DNA of 51,356 nucleotides, taken from the NCBI GenBank assembly GCA_018240865.1, contig JAFEEY010000010.1, positions 4,159 to 55,514 on the forward strand, written 5' to 3'. The notes beneath the pieces are model-generated. The model was not told where the DNA came from and ran no database searches. It worked only from the letters and a program-made list of their open reading frames with translations. Positions 1 to 8,526 of this stretch are shown here, piece by piece. Source of the DNA: Pseudomonadota bacterium (GTDB taxonomy: Bacteria > Pseudomonadota > Alphaproteobacteria > Sphingomonadales > Sphingomonadaceae). A program made the translations under genes and the position numbers. Positions within the stretch are counted from its first letter, which is position 1, and each line of letters begins with the position of its first letter.

Positions 1-65
1 GCGGCGCGATGTGCCGCCCGCCGACTGGACACCCCCCGAACGGTAATAAGGAGGCGGGCCTGCCT

Positions 66-1271
66 TCAAGGTCGCCCGTCCGGCCGTGGACCGAGCAGCT
101 TCGGCCCATAGGCGAGCACGAACATCAGGAAGGCGCCGCCCCATGCCGCTCCGGCGAACTCGATCGCACGCATGTAATCCATCGGCAGCAGTGGCGCGGC
201 TACCCGAAGCGCGGCCCCGATAGTCACGAGCGCGTACATGGTGACTGTCCAGCCATCGGCCCGAAGCGTGCGGCCGGTGTGGCCGAGTGTCGCGCGCGTC
301 ATCACCGCCAGGGTCATCGACGCCATCGCTCCCGCCGCCAGTGCGTGCAGCGCGCTGCTGCGCGGCAGATTGGAAAAGAACACGCTCCCTCCCAGCAGCA
401 GCAGGCCCAGCGGCAGCCATGCGTAGGCGACGTGCAGGATGAAGACGAGCGGGTCGCGCACTGCGCGCGCGCCCGACCACCGCGCCAGCCGCACCGCCTG
501 AAGCGTGCCCGCCGCCAGCAGGAGCATGGCGCTGACTTGCGCATCCGGCGCCGCCGCCCACGCGATCAGGCTGGCGGCCATTACCCCCAGCGTCACCATA
601 TCGAACCGCCCCGGCTGGCCCGGCATGCCTGTGGTCGCGCCATTCTTCGTGAGCCAATTGCGCGTGAAGGACGGGATGATGCGGCCGCCGATCAATCCGA
701 TCATCATCAGTACCAGACCGAGACCCAGCCGCCAGCCGAGGCCGCCCAGATCGATACAGCCCAGCGCCTCACCATGATCGATGGCATTCGCGGCGGCGAA
801 GAGCAGGATCATGACGACGATCGGCAGGTTGCGGTTCTTGGCCGCGATAACCTCGCGCGCGGCAACCAGACCGAGGACGACGAAAAAGCCGACGTCGAGG
901 AAAAAGGCGAGCGTTGCTCCGGTCGTGGCCGAAAAGAGCAAAGCCAGGCGTGCGATGAACCACAGGGACCACAGCCCCGCGAGGGGACTGCCCGAGATTG
1001 GCAGCCGGCCGGTCCAATTCGGAATCGCGGTCAACAGGAAGCCGCAGATCACCGCGCCCAGATAGCCGAACAGCATTTCGTGCCGATGCCAGGCGAGTGG
1101 GTCGAATGCGGTCGGCAGCGTCACGGCCCCGGATAGGGCGCAGACCCAGAGACCGACGACCGCGACCGCCCAGGCCGCGCCGCTCAGGAAGAAGGGCCGG
1201 AAGCCGCCGCGCAGCACGGGAGGCAATGTCATCAGCCGATCGTGACGTTCGCTCGCGGAATTGGTCGCCAT
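66..1271 (-). CDS. nnrS: NnrS family membrane protein
   Basis: NnrS is a polytopic heme- and copper-containing inner-membrane protein that helps cells withstand nitric oxide stress. The 401-aa product is almost entirely hydrophobic helices, about twelve, with the family signature WHRHEMLFGY at residues 61-70 followed by GFLLTAIPNWTGR. The His residues there are the expected metal or heme ligands. The first ATG has AAGGAA directly before it, which is a tight ribosome site; a second ATG 13 codons later has no better one. It lies 74 bp downstream of norZ on the same strand with a terminator-like hairpin between, so it probably depends on partial read-through from the norZ promoter. Linkage to norZ fits the known nnrS-nor association. 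Family assignment is firm; its biochemical role is only partly understood in the family. Confidence 0.93.
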   Translation of the reverse strand: MATNSASERHDRLMTLPPVLRGGFRPFFLSGAAWAVAVVGLWVCALSGAVTLPTAFDPLAWHRHEMLFGYLGAVICGFLLTAIPNWTGRLPISGSPLAGLWSLWFIARLALLFSATTGATLAFFLDVGFFVVLGLVAAREVIAAKNRNLPIVVMILLFAAANAIDHGEALGCIDLGGLGWRLGLGLVLMMIGLIGGRIIPSFTRNWLTKNGATTGMPGQPGRFDMVTLGVMAASLIAWAAAPDAQVSAMLLLAAGTLQAVRLARWSGARAVRDPLVFILHVAYAWLPLGLLLLGGSVFFSNLPRSSALHALAAGAMASMTLAVMTRATLGHTGRTLRADGWTVTMYALVTIGAALRVAAPLLPMDYMRAIEFAGAAWGGAFLMFVLAYGPKLLGPRPDGRP

Positions 1272-1295
1272 TTCCTTGTTTCCGATTCTTCGCTC

Positions 1296-1337
1296 TTCAA
1301 AAAGCGAAGGCCCGGTTCCGGATCGGAGCCGGGCCTT
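1296..1337 (-). terminator. Hairpin terminator between norZ and nnrS
   Basis: Positions 1307-1319 pair with 1325-1337 (13-bp stem including one G-U pair, 5-nt loop). Read on the minus strand, the stem is followed by CGCTTTTTG. This is a plausible rho-independent terminator or attenuator 9 bp past the norZ stop, and would lower expression of nnrS relative to norZ. Confidence 0.65.
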
Positions 1338-1345
1338 CCGTCATG

Positions 1346-3622
1346 TCACTCAGCCGGCACCAGGCCTGGGTCGAGGCTGATCTGCTGCCGCCCCTTGCGG
1401 CCAATCAACAGTTTCAGCATGAACAGGACCAGCAGCACCGGGCCGATGCTGAACACGATGTCCCCCGGAACGCGCATCCATACCAGCGTCTCCATCACCG
1501 GCCCGTGCACGATCTCGGGCGAGCGCGCATACCAGAAGCTGTGCGTGATGCTCTGGTAGGACTGGTAGATGCCCGCCGGCACCAGGCTCAGGAACACCAT
1601 CATCGCCAGACCGACGTTCAGCGTCCAGAATGTCGGCTTCAGAATGGCGTCCGACCAGGCGGCCGAGCGGTACGCGGTGCGCAGGCAGAACAGCATCAGG
1701 CCGATGCCGAGCATGCCATAGACCCCGAACAACGCGGCATGGCCATGGCTGGGCGTCATGTTCAGGCCCTGGATGTAGTAGAGCGAGATCGGCGGGTTGA
1801 TCGAGAAGCCGAGGATGCCGGCGCCAACCAGGTTCCAGAACGACACCGCGACGAAGAACAGGATCGGCCATTTGTAGGTCTGCACCCACGGCGCTGCCTT
1901 CGTTATCCGATAGTTGTGGAATGCCTCGACACCCAGCAGCGCCAGCGGCACGACCTCCAGTGCCGAGAACATAGCGCCCCACGCGATCACCGGCGTTGTC
2001 GTGCCGGAGAAATAGAGGTGGTGCAGCGTGCCCAGGATGCCGCCGGTGAGGAACACCGCGGTCGAGAAGACCACCGCCGTGTTCGCCGCCCGGGCGCGCA
2101 CCAGGCCGAGCCCCGCGAAGATCAGCGCGATCACCGCGGTAGCGAAGACCTCGAAGAAGCCCTCGACCCACAGGTGGACGACCCACCAACGGAAATACTC
2201 GATCATGGAGAGCGGGCTGTGCCGGCCCCAAGTGAGCGCGGCGCCGAAGAACAGGCCGATCGCGATCGTCGAGACGAACACCATGCCGATCAGGCCGCGC
2301 GTCTCGCTCGGCCGCTTCAGCGCGGGCCAAAGCGCCCGGCCGACCAGCGTCAGCCAGATCATCAGCCCGACGAACAGCAGGATCGCCCAGAAGCGGCCCA
2401 GGTCGACGAACTCATAACCCATATGGCCGAACCAGAAGTTGGCACCATGGCCGAGCTTCTGCTGGATCGCCATCCACTCGCCCGCGAACGAGCCGATGAC
2501 GACGACGAGCAGCGCAATCCAGAGCACATTGACGCCGAGCCGTTGAAACTTGGGCTCGTGGTTCGACAGCATGGGCGCGACATAGAGACCGGTCGCCAGC
2601 CACGCGGTAGCGATCCAGAAAATGCCGAGCTGCGTATGCCAAGTGCGAGTCAGCGCATAGGGTACCAGCTCTGAGATCTGGAAGCCGTAAAAGTCCTGGC
2701 CCTCGACGGCATAGTGGGCCGTGATTGCGCCAAGCAACACCTGCGCCAGAAATAGGCCTAGCACGGTCACGAAATACTTCGTCGTCGCCCGCATGGACGG
2801 CGTGGGCTGCATCTGCAGGAACGGATCGCCCGCCGGTGCCTTGACATGCTCGTCCTCGCCGCGGCGGGCCTGGTACCAGAGCAGCCAACCGATGCCGGCG
2901 ATCAGAAACAGCACGCTCGCGATCGACCACATGCCCAGAGACGCCGACGGTGTGTTGCCGACCAGCGGCTCGTGCGGCCAATTGTTAGTGTAGGTGATCG
3001 TGTCGTCCGGCCGGTTCGTGACACTGGTCCATGACGTCCAGAAGAAAAAGGCGCCGAGCTGCTGGCGCTGCCTGGCATCCGTGATCGACTTTTCCGGGAT
3101 CGCGTATTGGACCCGCAGCGACTTCAGCTTCGGATCGCTGCTGAACAGCGAAGCATAATGCTGGCCGACGGCCGCCATCGCTTGCGCGCGCGCATCGGAT
3201 ACGAGGATCTGACCGGTGCGCTCGTCGTAACTGTTGGTGCGGAGCTCCCGCTTTAGCCGCTCCTTCAGTGCCGCCTGATCGTCGAGGTCCAAGGCGGCGA
3301 AATCATTCGCCCCTTTCTCCTTTGCCCAGAGGTCGAGCAGCGTCATTGCTTCGCGGTGCAGCCAGTCGGCGCCCCAGTCCGGCGCGACATAGCCGCCATG
3401 ACCCCAGACCGAGCCCAGCTCCATGCCCCCCAGCGTCTGCCAGACTTCACGGCCGGTCTCGATGTCAGCGCGGGTGTAGATCGTCCGGCCGCTGACCGAG
3501 ACTACGTTCTCGGGTACCGGGGGTGCCTTCACGTAGATTTCCCGGCCCAGTAGGCCGAGCACGGCGAAGGAGAGAGCGAAGATCGCACCCAGCCACAGCC
3601 AAAGTTTCTTTGAGTAGTCCAT
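1346..3622 (-). CDS. norZ: Quinol-dependent nitric oxide reductase (qNOR)
   Basis: Single-subunit quinol:nitric oxide reductase, reducing 2 NO to N2O in the inner membrane. The 758-aa length is normal for qNOR, in which an N-terminal NorC-like extracytoplasmic domain (about residues 30-230) is fused to a 12-helix NorB-like core. All metal ligands expected from the NorB family are present: H483, H534 and H535 for FeB with E487 and E491 in HLWVEGFFE, E555, and the HGH pair H626/H628 for the two hemes. H329 in RTWHTQLGIFW matches the quinol-side histidine of qNORs. GAGG lies about 9 nt before the ATG. It is the last gene before nnrS in a run with fixL, fixJ and a receiver protein, and a 23-bp palindrome sits 65 bp upstream of its start, so control by the neighbouring regulators is likely. 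Confidence 0.96.
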   Translation of the reverse strand: MDYSKKLWLWLGAIFALSFAVLGLLGREIYVKAPPVPENVVSVSGRTIYTRADIETGREVWQTLGGMELGSVWGHGGYVAPDWGADWLHREAMTLLDLWAKEKGANDFAALDLDDQAALKERLKRELRTNSYDERTGQILVSDARAQAMAAVGQHYASLFSSDPKLKSLRVQYAIPEKSITDARQRQQLGAFFFWTSWTSVTNRPDDTITYTNNWPHEPLVGNTPSASLGMWSIASVLFLIAGIGWLLWYQARRGEDEHVKAPAGDPFLQMQPTPSMRATTKYFVTVLGLFLAQVLLGAITAHYAVEGQDFYGFQISELVPYALTRTWHTQLGIFWIATAWLATGLYVAPMLSNHEPKFQRLGVNVLWIALLVVVIGSFAGEWMAIQQKLGHGANFWFGHMGYEFVDLGRFWAILLFVGLMIWLTLVGRALWPALKRPSETRGLIGMVFVSTIAIGLFFGAALTWGRHSPLSMIEYFRWWVVHLWVEGFFEVFATAVIALIFAGLGLVRARAANTAVVFSTAVFLTGGILGTLHHLYFSGTTTPVIAWGAMFSALEVVPLALLGVEAFHNYRITKAAPWVQTYKWPILFFVAVSFWNLVGAGILGFSINPPISLYYIQGLNMTPSHGHAALFGVYGMLGIGLMLFCLRTAYRSAAWSDAILKPTFWTLNVGLAMMVFLSLVPAGIYQSYQSITHSFWYARSPEIVHGPVMETLVWMRVPGDIVFSIGPVLLVLFMLKLLIGRKGRQQISLDPGLVPAE

Positions 3623-3686
3623 CTCCAGCCCCTCATGTGCGGCAACTCGCGGAGAATGGCTGCTAAATGGCTAGGCGGTTTTCCAC

Positions 3687-3709
3687 TATGTAGGGATTCC
3701 CCCTACGTA
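3687..3709. promoter_or_regulatory. Palindromic operator candidate upstream of norZ
   Basis: On the minus strand the sequence is TACGTAGGG, five spacer bases, CCCTACATA: nine-base arms with a single mismatch. It lies between the stop of the receiver gene and the norZ start. A TACGTAG half-site also occurs at 4193-4199, just upstream of the receiver gene. The layout suits a dimeric NarL/FixJ-type regulator, and FixJ is encoded next door; that link is inference. Confidence 0.5.
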
Positions 3710-3711
3710 AT

Positions 3712-4137
3712 CTACCGCAGGCTGGGGCTGCGGACCTGGCCGCGTCCGATGAGGCGGATAACCGTTTCGGCGAGCTCGCGTTCGCGAAAGGGCTTAGCGA
3801 GCACAGCCGCGAAGCCGCATTGGAACGCCTTTTCGCTAAGAGCGGCGGAGGAATGGGCGGTGATGAGAATGGCGGGGCCGGCCCAGCGATTCTTTCTGAG
3901 CGTGCCGAGCAGGTCCAGGCCGTCGCAGTTTCGCTGAAGCAGATAGTCGGCGATCAGGCAGGCCGCACCCTTCGTCGCGCCCTCGCGCAATAACGACACG
4001 GGATCGGCATAAGCCTTCACATCGAACCCGCGCGCCTGCAGAACAAGGAGTAGCGAGCGCCGGACCGCGGTGTCATCCTCGACGAGAAGCACCTTGGGCC
4101 GCGGGGATAAGGGACGCACTTCGAAAGGTGAAAGCAT
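3712..4137 (-). CDS. Single-domain response regulator (receiver only)
   Basis: A 141-aa CheY-like receiver with no output domain. The acidic pair is E20/D21/D22, the phospho-acceptor is D64 in LIADYLL, the switch Thr is T93 in LITAHSS, and the conserved Lys is K115 in LAKPF, so it should be phosphorylatable. It lies between fixJ and norZ on the same strand, 68 bp after the fixJ stop. In the family, such stand-alone receivers act as phosphate sinks or as modulators of a sensor kinase; here the obvious partner is the neighbouring FixL-like kinase. The start has no good ribosome site (the first ATG is used). It may have its own promoter, because a TACGTAG half-site lies about 56 bp upstream. Confidence 0.85.
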   Translation of the reverse strand: MLSPFEVRPLSPRPKVLLVEDDTAVRRSLLLVLQARGFDVKAYADPVSLLREGATKGAACLIADYLLQRNCDGLDLLGTLRKNRWAGPAILITAHSSAALSEKAFQCGFAAVLAKPFRERELAETVIRLIGRGQVRSPSLR

Positions 4138-4205
4138 GTGCTGTCTTGCCGTTACTTCAGCAACGGATTGACACGTGGAGCCGGCAGCGTCGCTACGTAA
4201 AGCTC

Positions 4206-4826
4206 CTATGGCCCGGCGCCGAGCCCGGCCGCGAAGGCAATGCGCAGCGCCTCCGAAAGGCTTCGGACATCGAGCTTCGTCATGAGATTGGCCCGGTGCA
4301 CCTCGACGGTTCGTGGCGAGATTCCAAGGTCATAGGCAATAGTCTTGTTCGGCAGGCCCTGTGCCAAGCCCCGCAACACATCCTGTTCCCGCGCCGTCAG
4401 TCCGGCGACCAGAATTCCGGCCTTGGCCGCCCGGTCTGCGGACGTCCCAGCATTTTGGATGCGGTCGTAGGCCGCCTCGATCGCGGACAAGAGTGTCCGC
4501 CGCTCAAAGGGCTTCTCCAGGAAATCGACGGCCCCCGCCTTCATTGCTTGGACGGCGATCGAAATATCGCCATGGCCCGACAAAATAATGACCGGCATGG
4601 CGACCCCTCGCTCCACGAGCGTTCGCTGGACGGTTAAGCCGTCCATCCCGGGCATCCGCACGTCGAGCAATACGCAACCCATTTCAAGGTCGCGCACCTC
4701 TCTCAGGAACTCGATGCCGGAGGCCCAGGCCTGCACGGCGTAGCCTGACGTCTTCAGCATGAACGCCGCCGAACGGCGGATCGCCTCCTCATCGTCTATA
4801 ATATAGACCAGCTTCTTATCGGCCAT
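4206..4826 (-). CDS. fixJ: FixJ-family response regulator
   Basis: A 206-aa transcription factor with a receiver domain (acidic D11/D12, phospho-acceptor D55 in LLDVRMPG, K105 in LEKPF) and a C-terminal LuxR/NarL-type helix-turn-helix (about residues 143-197, beginning [15 protein letters not shown]). This is the FixJ layout. The ATG overlaps the last 11 bp of the kinase gene and has AAGGG just before it, so the pair is translationally coupled; a longer reading frame runs upstream but only inside the kinase gene. Phosphorylation by the adjacent FixL is expected to drive DNA binding. Likely targets are norZ and perhaps the other genes of the island, through the palindrome at 3687-3709; this is inferred from position. 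Confidence 0.93.
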   Translation of the reverse strand: MADKKLVYIIDDEEAIRRSAAFMLKTSGYAVQAWASGIEFLREVRDLEMGCVLLDVRMPGMDGLTVQRTLVERGVAMPVIILSGHGDISIAVQAMKAGAVDFLEKPFERRTLLSAIEAAYDRIQNAGTSADRAAKAGILVAGLTAREQDVLRGLAQGLPNKTIAYDLGISPRTVEVHRANLMTKLDVRSLSEALRIAFAAGLGAGP

Positions 4827-6687
4827 CCCTTGGCTCCGCTTCGGGTCTGATGAGTGTGAAATGAAATGCAGTTCCGCCGCCGGGCCGCGGCTCTGCCCAG
4901 ATCCGGCCGCCATTCGCTTCGACGATCGTGCGGCAAATCGAGAGACCGAGTCCCATTCCATCCGCCTTGGTGCTGACGAAAGCGGTGAAGAGGTCGCCTG
5001 CGATCTCCGGAGCGAGACCCGATCCAGTGTCTTCGACGGAAACGCGGACATGGCCAGGCCCATTGTACTTGCTGCTGATCAGCAGGCGGCGCTCCGGCAT
5101 GGCGCTCATTGCCTCGACGGCGTTGCGCATTAGGTTGATGAGTACCTGCTGGATTTGAATCTTGTCGACAAGGACGGGAGAGGCATCGGCATCGAGATCG
5201 AACTCGACTCTGACGCCCTTTTCGGATGTTCCAAGCAGGCCGAGGATAGCCGATTCATTAATCAGAATCGTCAGATTCTCGAGCCGCTTTTCAAGGTCGC
5301 CCCTCGCGACGAAGTCCCGAAGGCGACTGACGATATGGCCGGCGCGAATTGCTTCCCTGGCCGCCTCCTCCAAGGCTTCCCGGATCATCGGAAGATCATT
5401 GGCGTCGGGATTCGAGAGGAGTTCACGAACGCCTTCGACATAGTTTGCAACGGCGGTGATCGGCTGGTTCAGCTCATGAGCGAGTGTCGATGCCATCGTC
5501 CCCATCGCGCTCACACGCGAGACGTGGATCAGCTCCGACTGTAGGTTCTCCAGTTTCGCCTCGGTCCGTTGCCGCTCGGTCAGGTCCCTGATGAAGCCGG
5601 TGAAAATGCGCGGGTTGCCGCCGGCCTCGCCGACCGAGAGCTCCATCGGGAATTTGGTGCCGTCGCGGCGCTCGCCAAACACGACCCGGCCGATCCCGAT
5701 GATTCGCCGCTCGCCCGTGGTCAGATAGCGGCGCAGATACCCGTCGTGCCGTTCGCGATCGGGGGAGGGCATGAGGCGGCTGACGTTGGAACCGGCGACT
5801 TCCTCTTCGCGGTAGCCGAAGAGCTGTTCCGCGGCGGCGCTGAAAGAAAGGATGATGCCCTTCTCGTCGATGACGACCATCGCATCGGGCACCGTCGACA
5901 GGATCGTGCGCAAATGGGCTTCGCTCGAACGAAGCTCCTGCTCGATTGCATGCTGGTCGGTGATGTCGCGCACAACCTTGGCAAAGCCACGCAATGCCCT
6001 TCGGTCGTCGTAGAGCGGTGTCGTCGAGATCTGCGCCAGGAATTCGCTGCCGTCCTTGCGAAGGCGCCAGTCTTCCGTCTGCAGGCCGCCATTGGCGATG
6101 GCCTGTTCGAGGTCGTCGACGTGAAGTCCGCGCGCCACGGCATCGACGGGATAGAAGACGTCAACTGGCTGACCGATGATTTCGGCTTCGCTCCACCCTG
6201 TCAGCCGCTCGGCGCCGCGATTCCAGATCGTCACACGCCCCTCGGGGTCGAGCATGTAGATCGAATAGTCTTTGGCTCCGTCGATCAGAAGATTCAATTC
6301 CTCCGCCAACTCCTCCGCCATCTTCAAGCGGCGCTCTGCCGCTTCGCGACTAACGTCAGCTCTCGTGCGGAGTCGTCGAACCGACAGCGTGAGAATGATG
6401 ATCCCGGCCGAGGTGATCGCGAACAAGCTCGTTTCGACCAGCGCTTCGGCGGTTGGGACGTTGTTTCCCGCGAGGACCAGGTTGGCCACTAGCGCGAGGC
6501 TGGTGGCCAAGACGGCCGACCAGACGCCACCGGTCAAAGCGGCGGCCGTGACCGCGAGAGTGAAGAACAGAAAGTGCGCCCGTTGATCGAGCATCGGCTG
6601 GAAGGCCACCCGCCCCGCGGTCGCGGCAGCGATATAGGCCACGGCCATGCCAAGGCTGGAGATTTCCGTCTGCCTGAGCCGTGTCAT
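4816..6687 (-). CDS. fixL: FixL-like heme PAS sensor histidine kinase
   Basis: A 623-aa membrane sensor kinase. Order: N-terminal membrane segments (about residues 12-105), PAS domain (about 135-245), second PAS (about 260-375), HisKA with phospho-His H404 in LAHELNQP, and HATPase (N box [11 protein letters not shown]1 DTGSGL, G2 GMGLGLSI). The second PAS matches the heme PAS of rhizobial FixL: H314 in RHDGYLRRY corresponds to the proximal heme ligand H200 of Bradyrhizobium FixL, and R320 and R334 (GIGR) correspond to its R206 and R220. The residue matching H214 is Arg. It should therefore bind heme and sense O2 (or NO/CO), repressing kinase activity in the ligated state. It overlaps fixJ by 11 bp. 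Expression when O2 falls would fit the nearby NO reductases. Confidence 0.93.
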   Translation of the reverse strand: MTRLRQTEISSLGMAVAYIAAATAGRVAFQPMLDQRAHFLFFTLAVTAAALTGGVWSAVLATSLALVANLVLAGNNVPTAEALVETSLFAITSAGIIILTLSVRRLRTRADVSREAAERRLKMAEELAEELNLLIDGAKDYSIYMLDPEGRVTIWNRGAERLTGWSEAEIIGQPVDVFYPVDAVARGLHVDDLEQAIANGGLQTEDWRLRKDGSEFLAQISTTPLYDDRRALRGFAKVVRDITDQHAIEQELRSSEAHLRTILSTVPDAMVVIDEKGIILSFSAAAEQLFGYREEEVAGSNVSRLMPSPDRERHDGYLRRYLTTGERRIIGIGRVVFGERRDGTKFPMELSVGEAGGNPRIFTGFIRDLTERQRTEAKLENLQSELIHVSRVSAMGTMASTLAHELNQPITAVANYVEGVRELLSNPDANDLPMIREALEEAAREAIRAGHIVSRLRDFVARGDLEKRLENLTILINESAILGLLGTSEKGVRVEFDLDADASPVLVDKIQIQQVLINLMRNAVEAMSAMPERRLLISSKYNGPGHVRVSVEDTGSGLAPEIAGDLFTAFVSTKADGMGLGLSICRTIVEANGGRIWAEPRPGGGTAFHFTLIRPEAEPRDGR

Positions 6688-6924
6688 TGGCCGTCCGGCT
6701 CTCCGTTCGTGTCAGTCGAGAATTGCCTTGCCAGAACCAAGCCTGGCGTTGCCGTCAGATAGCTCATTCCGGTCAAACTCAAAACCGACCGGAGCGCGCC
6801 GTGTGACTCATTCGCTTACCTGTCGCTGTCCGCGCCCGAAGGGACTGGTGCATCGCACCTTCGACGATTTTGGCGAGGGCAAAATGTGGCCGATTCTTCG
6901 TCAGCGGCGCCGTTACGAGAACAG

Positions 6925-7602
6925 CTACGATACCAGGGCCGCGGGCGGGCCCGCCTGGTCTTGCGGCGGCCGGTCTTGGGCAGGCGCTGTGCGACGATCG
7001 CAACCGATCCACTCGCCGATGTGCCGTCCAGCTCCTTCAAGCCGCGCTTCGCCCAATGGGTCGAGGGAAACCCTGGTTATGGATTTTACGGCGGGATCAG
7101 CGCTTCTCTGATCAGCCGGGATATCGCCGCACCGGTGAAGAATGAGCATGGGCGGAGCTTGACCGATGAGCCGCACGTCGGGGTCACGTGGCGGCGCAAA
7201 CAGTGCGACGCGCGAGACTGTACGACCGGACGCGAGTACCGCCCGGAGCAGCGGCTCGGCAATGTTTCCCGATCCGACACAATGCAGAGCCAGGCCGTTC
7301 AATGCCGGAGCCGACGCTGTCCAGTCGATCACTTCACAGATGCGAGTCGAGAGTTCCGCCTCGCGCGAGGCTGGCACCAACTCATGCTGCTCCTTGGGGC
7401 CGAACAGATCGACCAAAAGGGTCGCGAAACCAAGCTTGTGGAGAGTCGTCGCGATCTGATTGTCGTCGGGATTGTGACGGCCGCAGCCATGTTCGTGCAC
7501 GAACAGCACAAGTCCCTGCGGGTCTTCAGGGTAATCGAGAAAGCCTTGCAGCTCCCGCGCGCCGATGGAAACATGTTGTGAGGCGAATGGCATCCGGAGC
7601 AT
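6925..7602 (-). CDS. Alpha/beta hydrolase, dienelactone-hydrolase-like, degenerate nucleophile motif
   Basis: A 225-aa protein resembling the dienelactone hydrolase group: an oxyanion-hole segment LVLFVHEHGCGR (about residues 30-42), a strand-nucleophile region GLALHCVGSGN, a LAP-like stretch ALFAPPRDPD, and a late ILHRCGD segment. The nucleophile elbow reads V-G-S-G-N rather than G-x-S/C-x-G, so catalysis is uncertain. GGAGG lies 10 nt before the ATG. The gene is transcribed away from the GNAT gene, with a 189-bp shared intergenic region, and towards fixL after a 237-bp gap that contains no recognisable gene. Related small hydrolases often occur with stress genes. The substrate cannot be told from the sequence, and the last 25 residues are Pro/Gln-rich and atypical. 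Confidence 0.6.
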   Translation of the reverse strand: MLRMPFASQHVSIGARELQGFLDYPEDPQGLVLFVHEHGCGRHNPDDNQIATTLHKLGFATLLVDLFGPKEQHELVPASREAELSTRICEVIDWTASAPALNGLALHCVGSGNIAEPLLRAVLASGRTVSRVALFAPPRDPDVRLIGQAPPMLILHRCGDIPADQRSADPAVKSITRVSLDPLGEARLEGAGRHIGEWIGCDRRTAPAQDRPPQDQAGPPAALVS

Positions 7603-7791
7603 CGCGAACTTGCCTCCAATCTGGATCGAGCGGACGATCTCACGGTTGTCTTGTGTTGTCGCTTCGCAAATTCCCTTAGCCCGGGCAGGGCCTGGCGCGA
7701 GCGGCCCTGGACGGAGGGTCCGGGACTTTCCTTATTACAAACGGTGCATGTCTCTCATACGCTTGGCGCTGGATCAGGACCGGAGGCCGAC

Positions 7792-8346
7792 ATGAATGCC
7801 CAGGCGACGAAGCCATGCCCGATACGCCGGGATGACCCTGGCAGCGAGGATCTGACGACAAGACGCGGCTTTCGGTTCAGCCTGCGCCGCGGCACGCCTG
7901 ACGATTTTCCGGAGCTCAAGGTCTTTCTTGGTCAGCTGACCTTACCCGACGTCCGATTCCGCTTTCTGTCCCCAGTGCGCGTCGTGAGCGACAATCTCGT
8001 GCAGCACCTGTTGCGCGCCGACCGCTCGACCGAGCACTTTCTCGCTTTCGAGCCGGGTGAGAGCGCTATAATCGCCTCGGGCATGCTCGCGATCGATCCG
8101 GCAGGAAAGAAGGCCGAGGTGGCGCTTTGCATCAGGCCCGAGTTCAAGCACGAGGGGATCAGCTGGACCATGCTCGAATTCCTGCTGGAGCAAGCGCGCG
8201 CCCAGGGAGTGGAGACAGTCGAGGCCATCGAAGCCAACGATCATCATGAGGCCATTGCGCTGGAGCAGGAAATGGGATTCGAGATCGACCGCAACCGCAC
8301 CGATCCGTCCGTCGTTGTGGTCCGCAAGACGCTCTCGGAGCGATGA
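7792..8346 (+). CDS. GNAT family N-acetyltransferase
   Basis: A 184-aa protein with a GNAT fold: beta1-alpha1 FSLRRGTPDDFPELKVFLGQ, then FLAFEPGESAIIASGMLAID, the acetyl-CoA-contacting strand AEVALCIRPEFKHEGIS (a weakened Q/RxxGxG motif A, reading E-F-K-H-E-G), and the C-terminal ETVEAIEANDHHEAIALEQEMGFE. It resembles the acetyltransferase domain found attached to acyl-CoA synthetases (Pat-like) more than ribosomal RimI. GGAGG with 5-nt spacing fixes the ATG; the longer frame upstream has no ribosome site. It sits divergently from the hydrolase and 180 bp before the second qNOR, on the same strand, so the two may be co-expressed. The acceptor substrate is unknown. Confidence 0.8.
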   Translation: MNAQATKPCPIRRDDPGSEDLTTRRGFRFSLRRGTPDDFPELKVFLGQLTLPDVRFRFLSPVRVVSDNLVQHLLRADRSTEHFLAFEPGESAIIASGMLAIDPAGKKAEVALCIRPEFKHEGISWTMLEFLLEQARAQGVETVEAIEANDHHEAIALEQEMGFEIDRNRTDPSVVVVRKTLSER

Positions 8347-8526
8347 GCCGCGGCGGCAAGGCGCCGCAGTACATCTGCAAGCCGCACGGCATCCGTAACA
8401 TGCCGCCCGGCGCGAGGCGCCAGCCCCAAGCCGGAATCGCTGGCTCTGATCGCTGCTGGAATGAAATGGGGTGGACGCTTTTTCGCAGTCTGGCGTAAGT
8501 CGGTGCGGCAGCAGAAGGGGAAGCGC

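Noticed and set aside
998..2674. Long plus-strand frame (558 aa) opposite norZ
   Set aside because: Arg/Gln/His-rich antisense shadow of norZ, without domain or ribosome site; the minus strand encodes a full qNOR.
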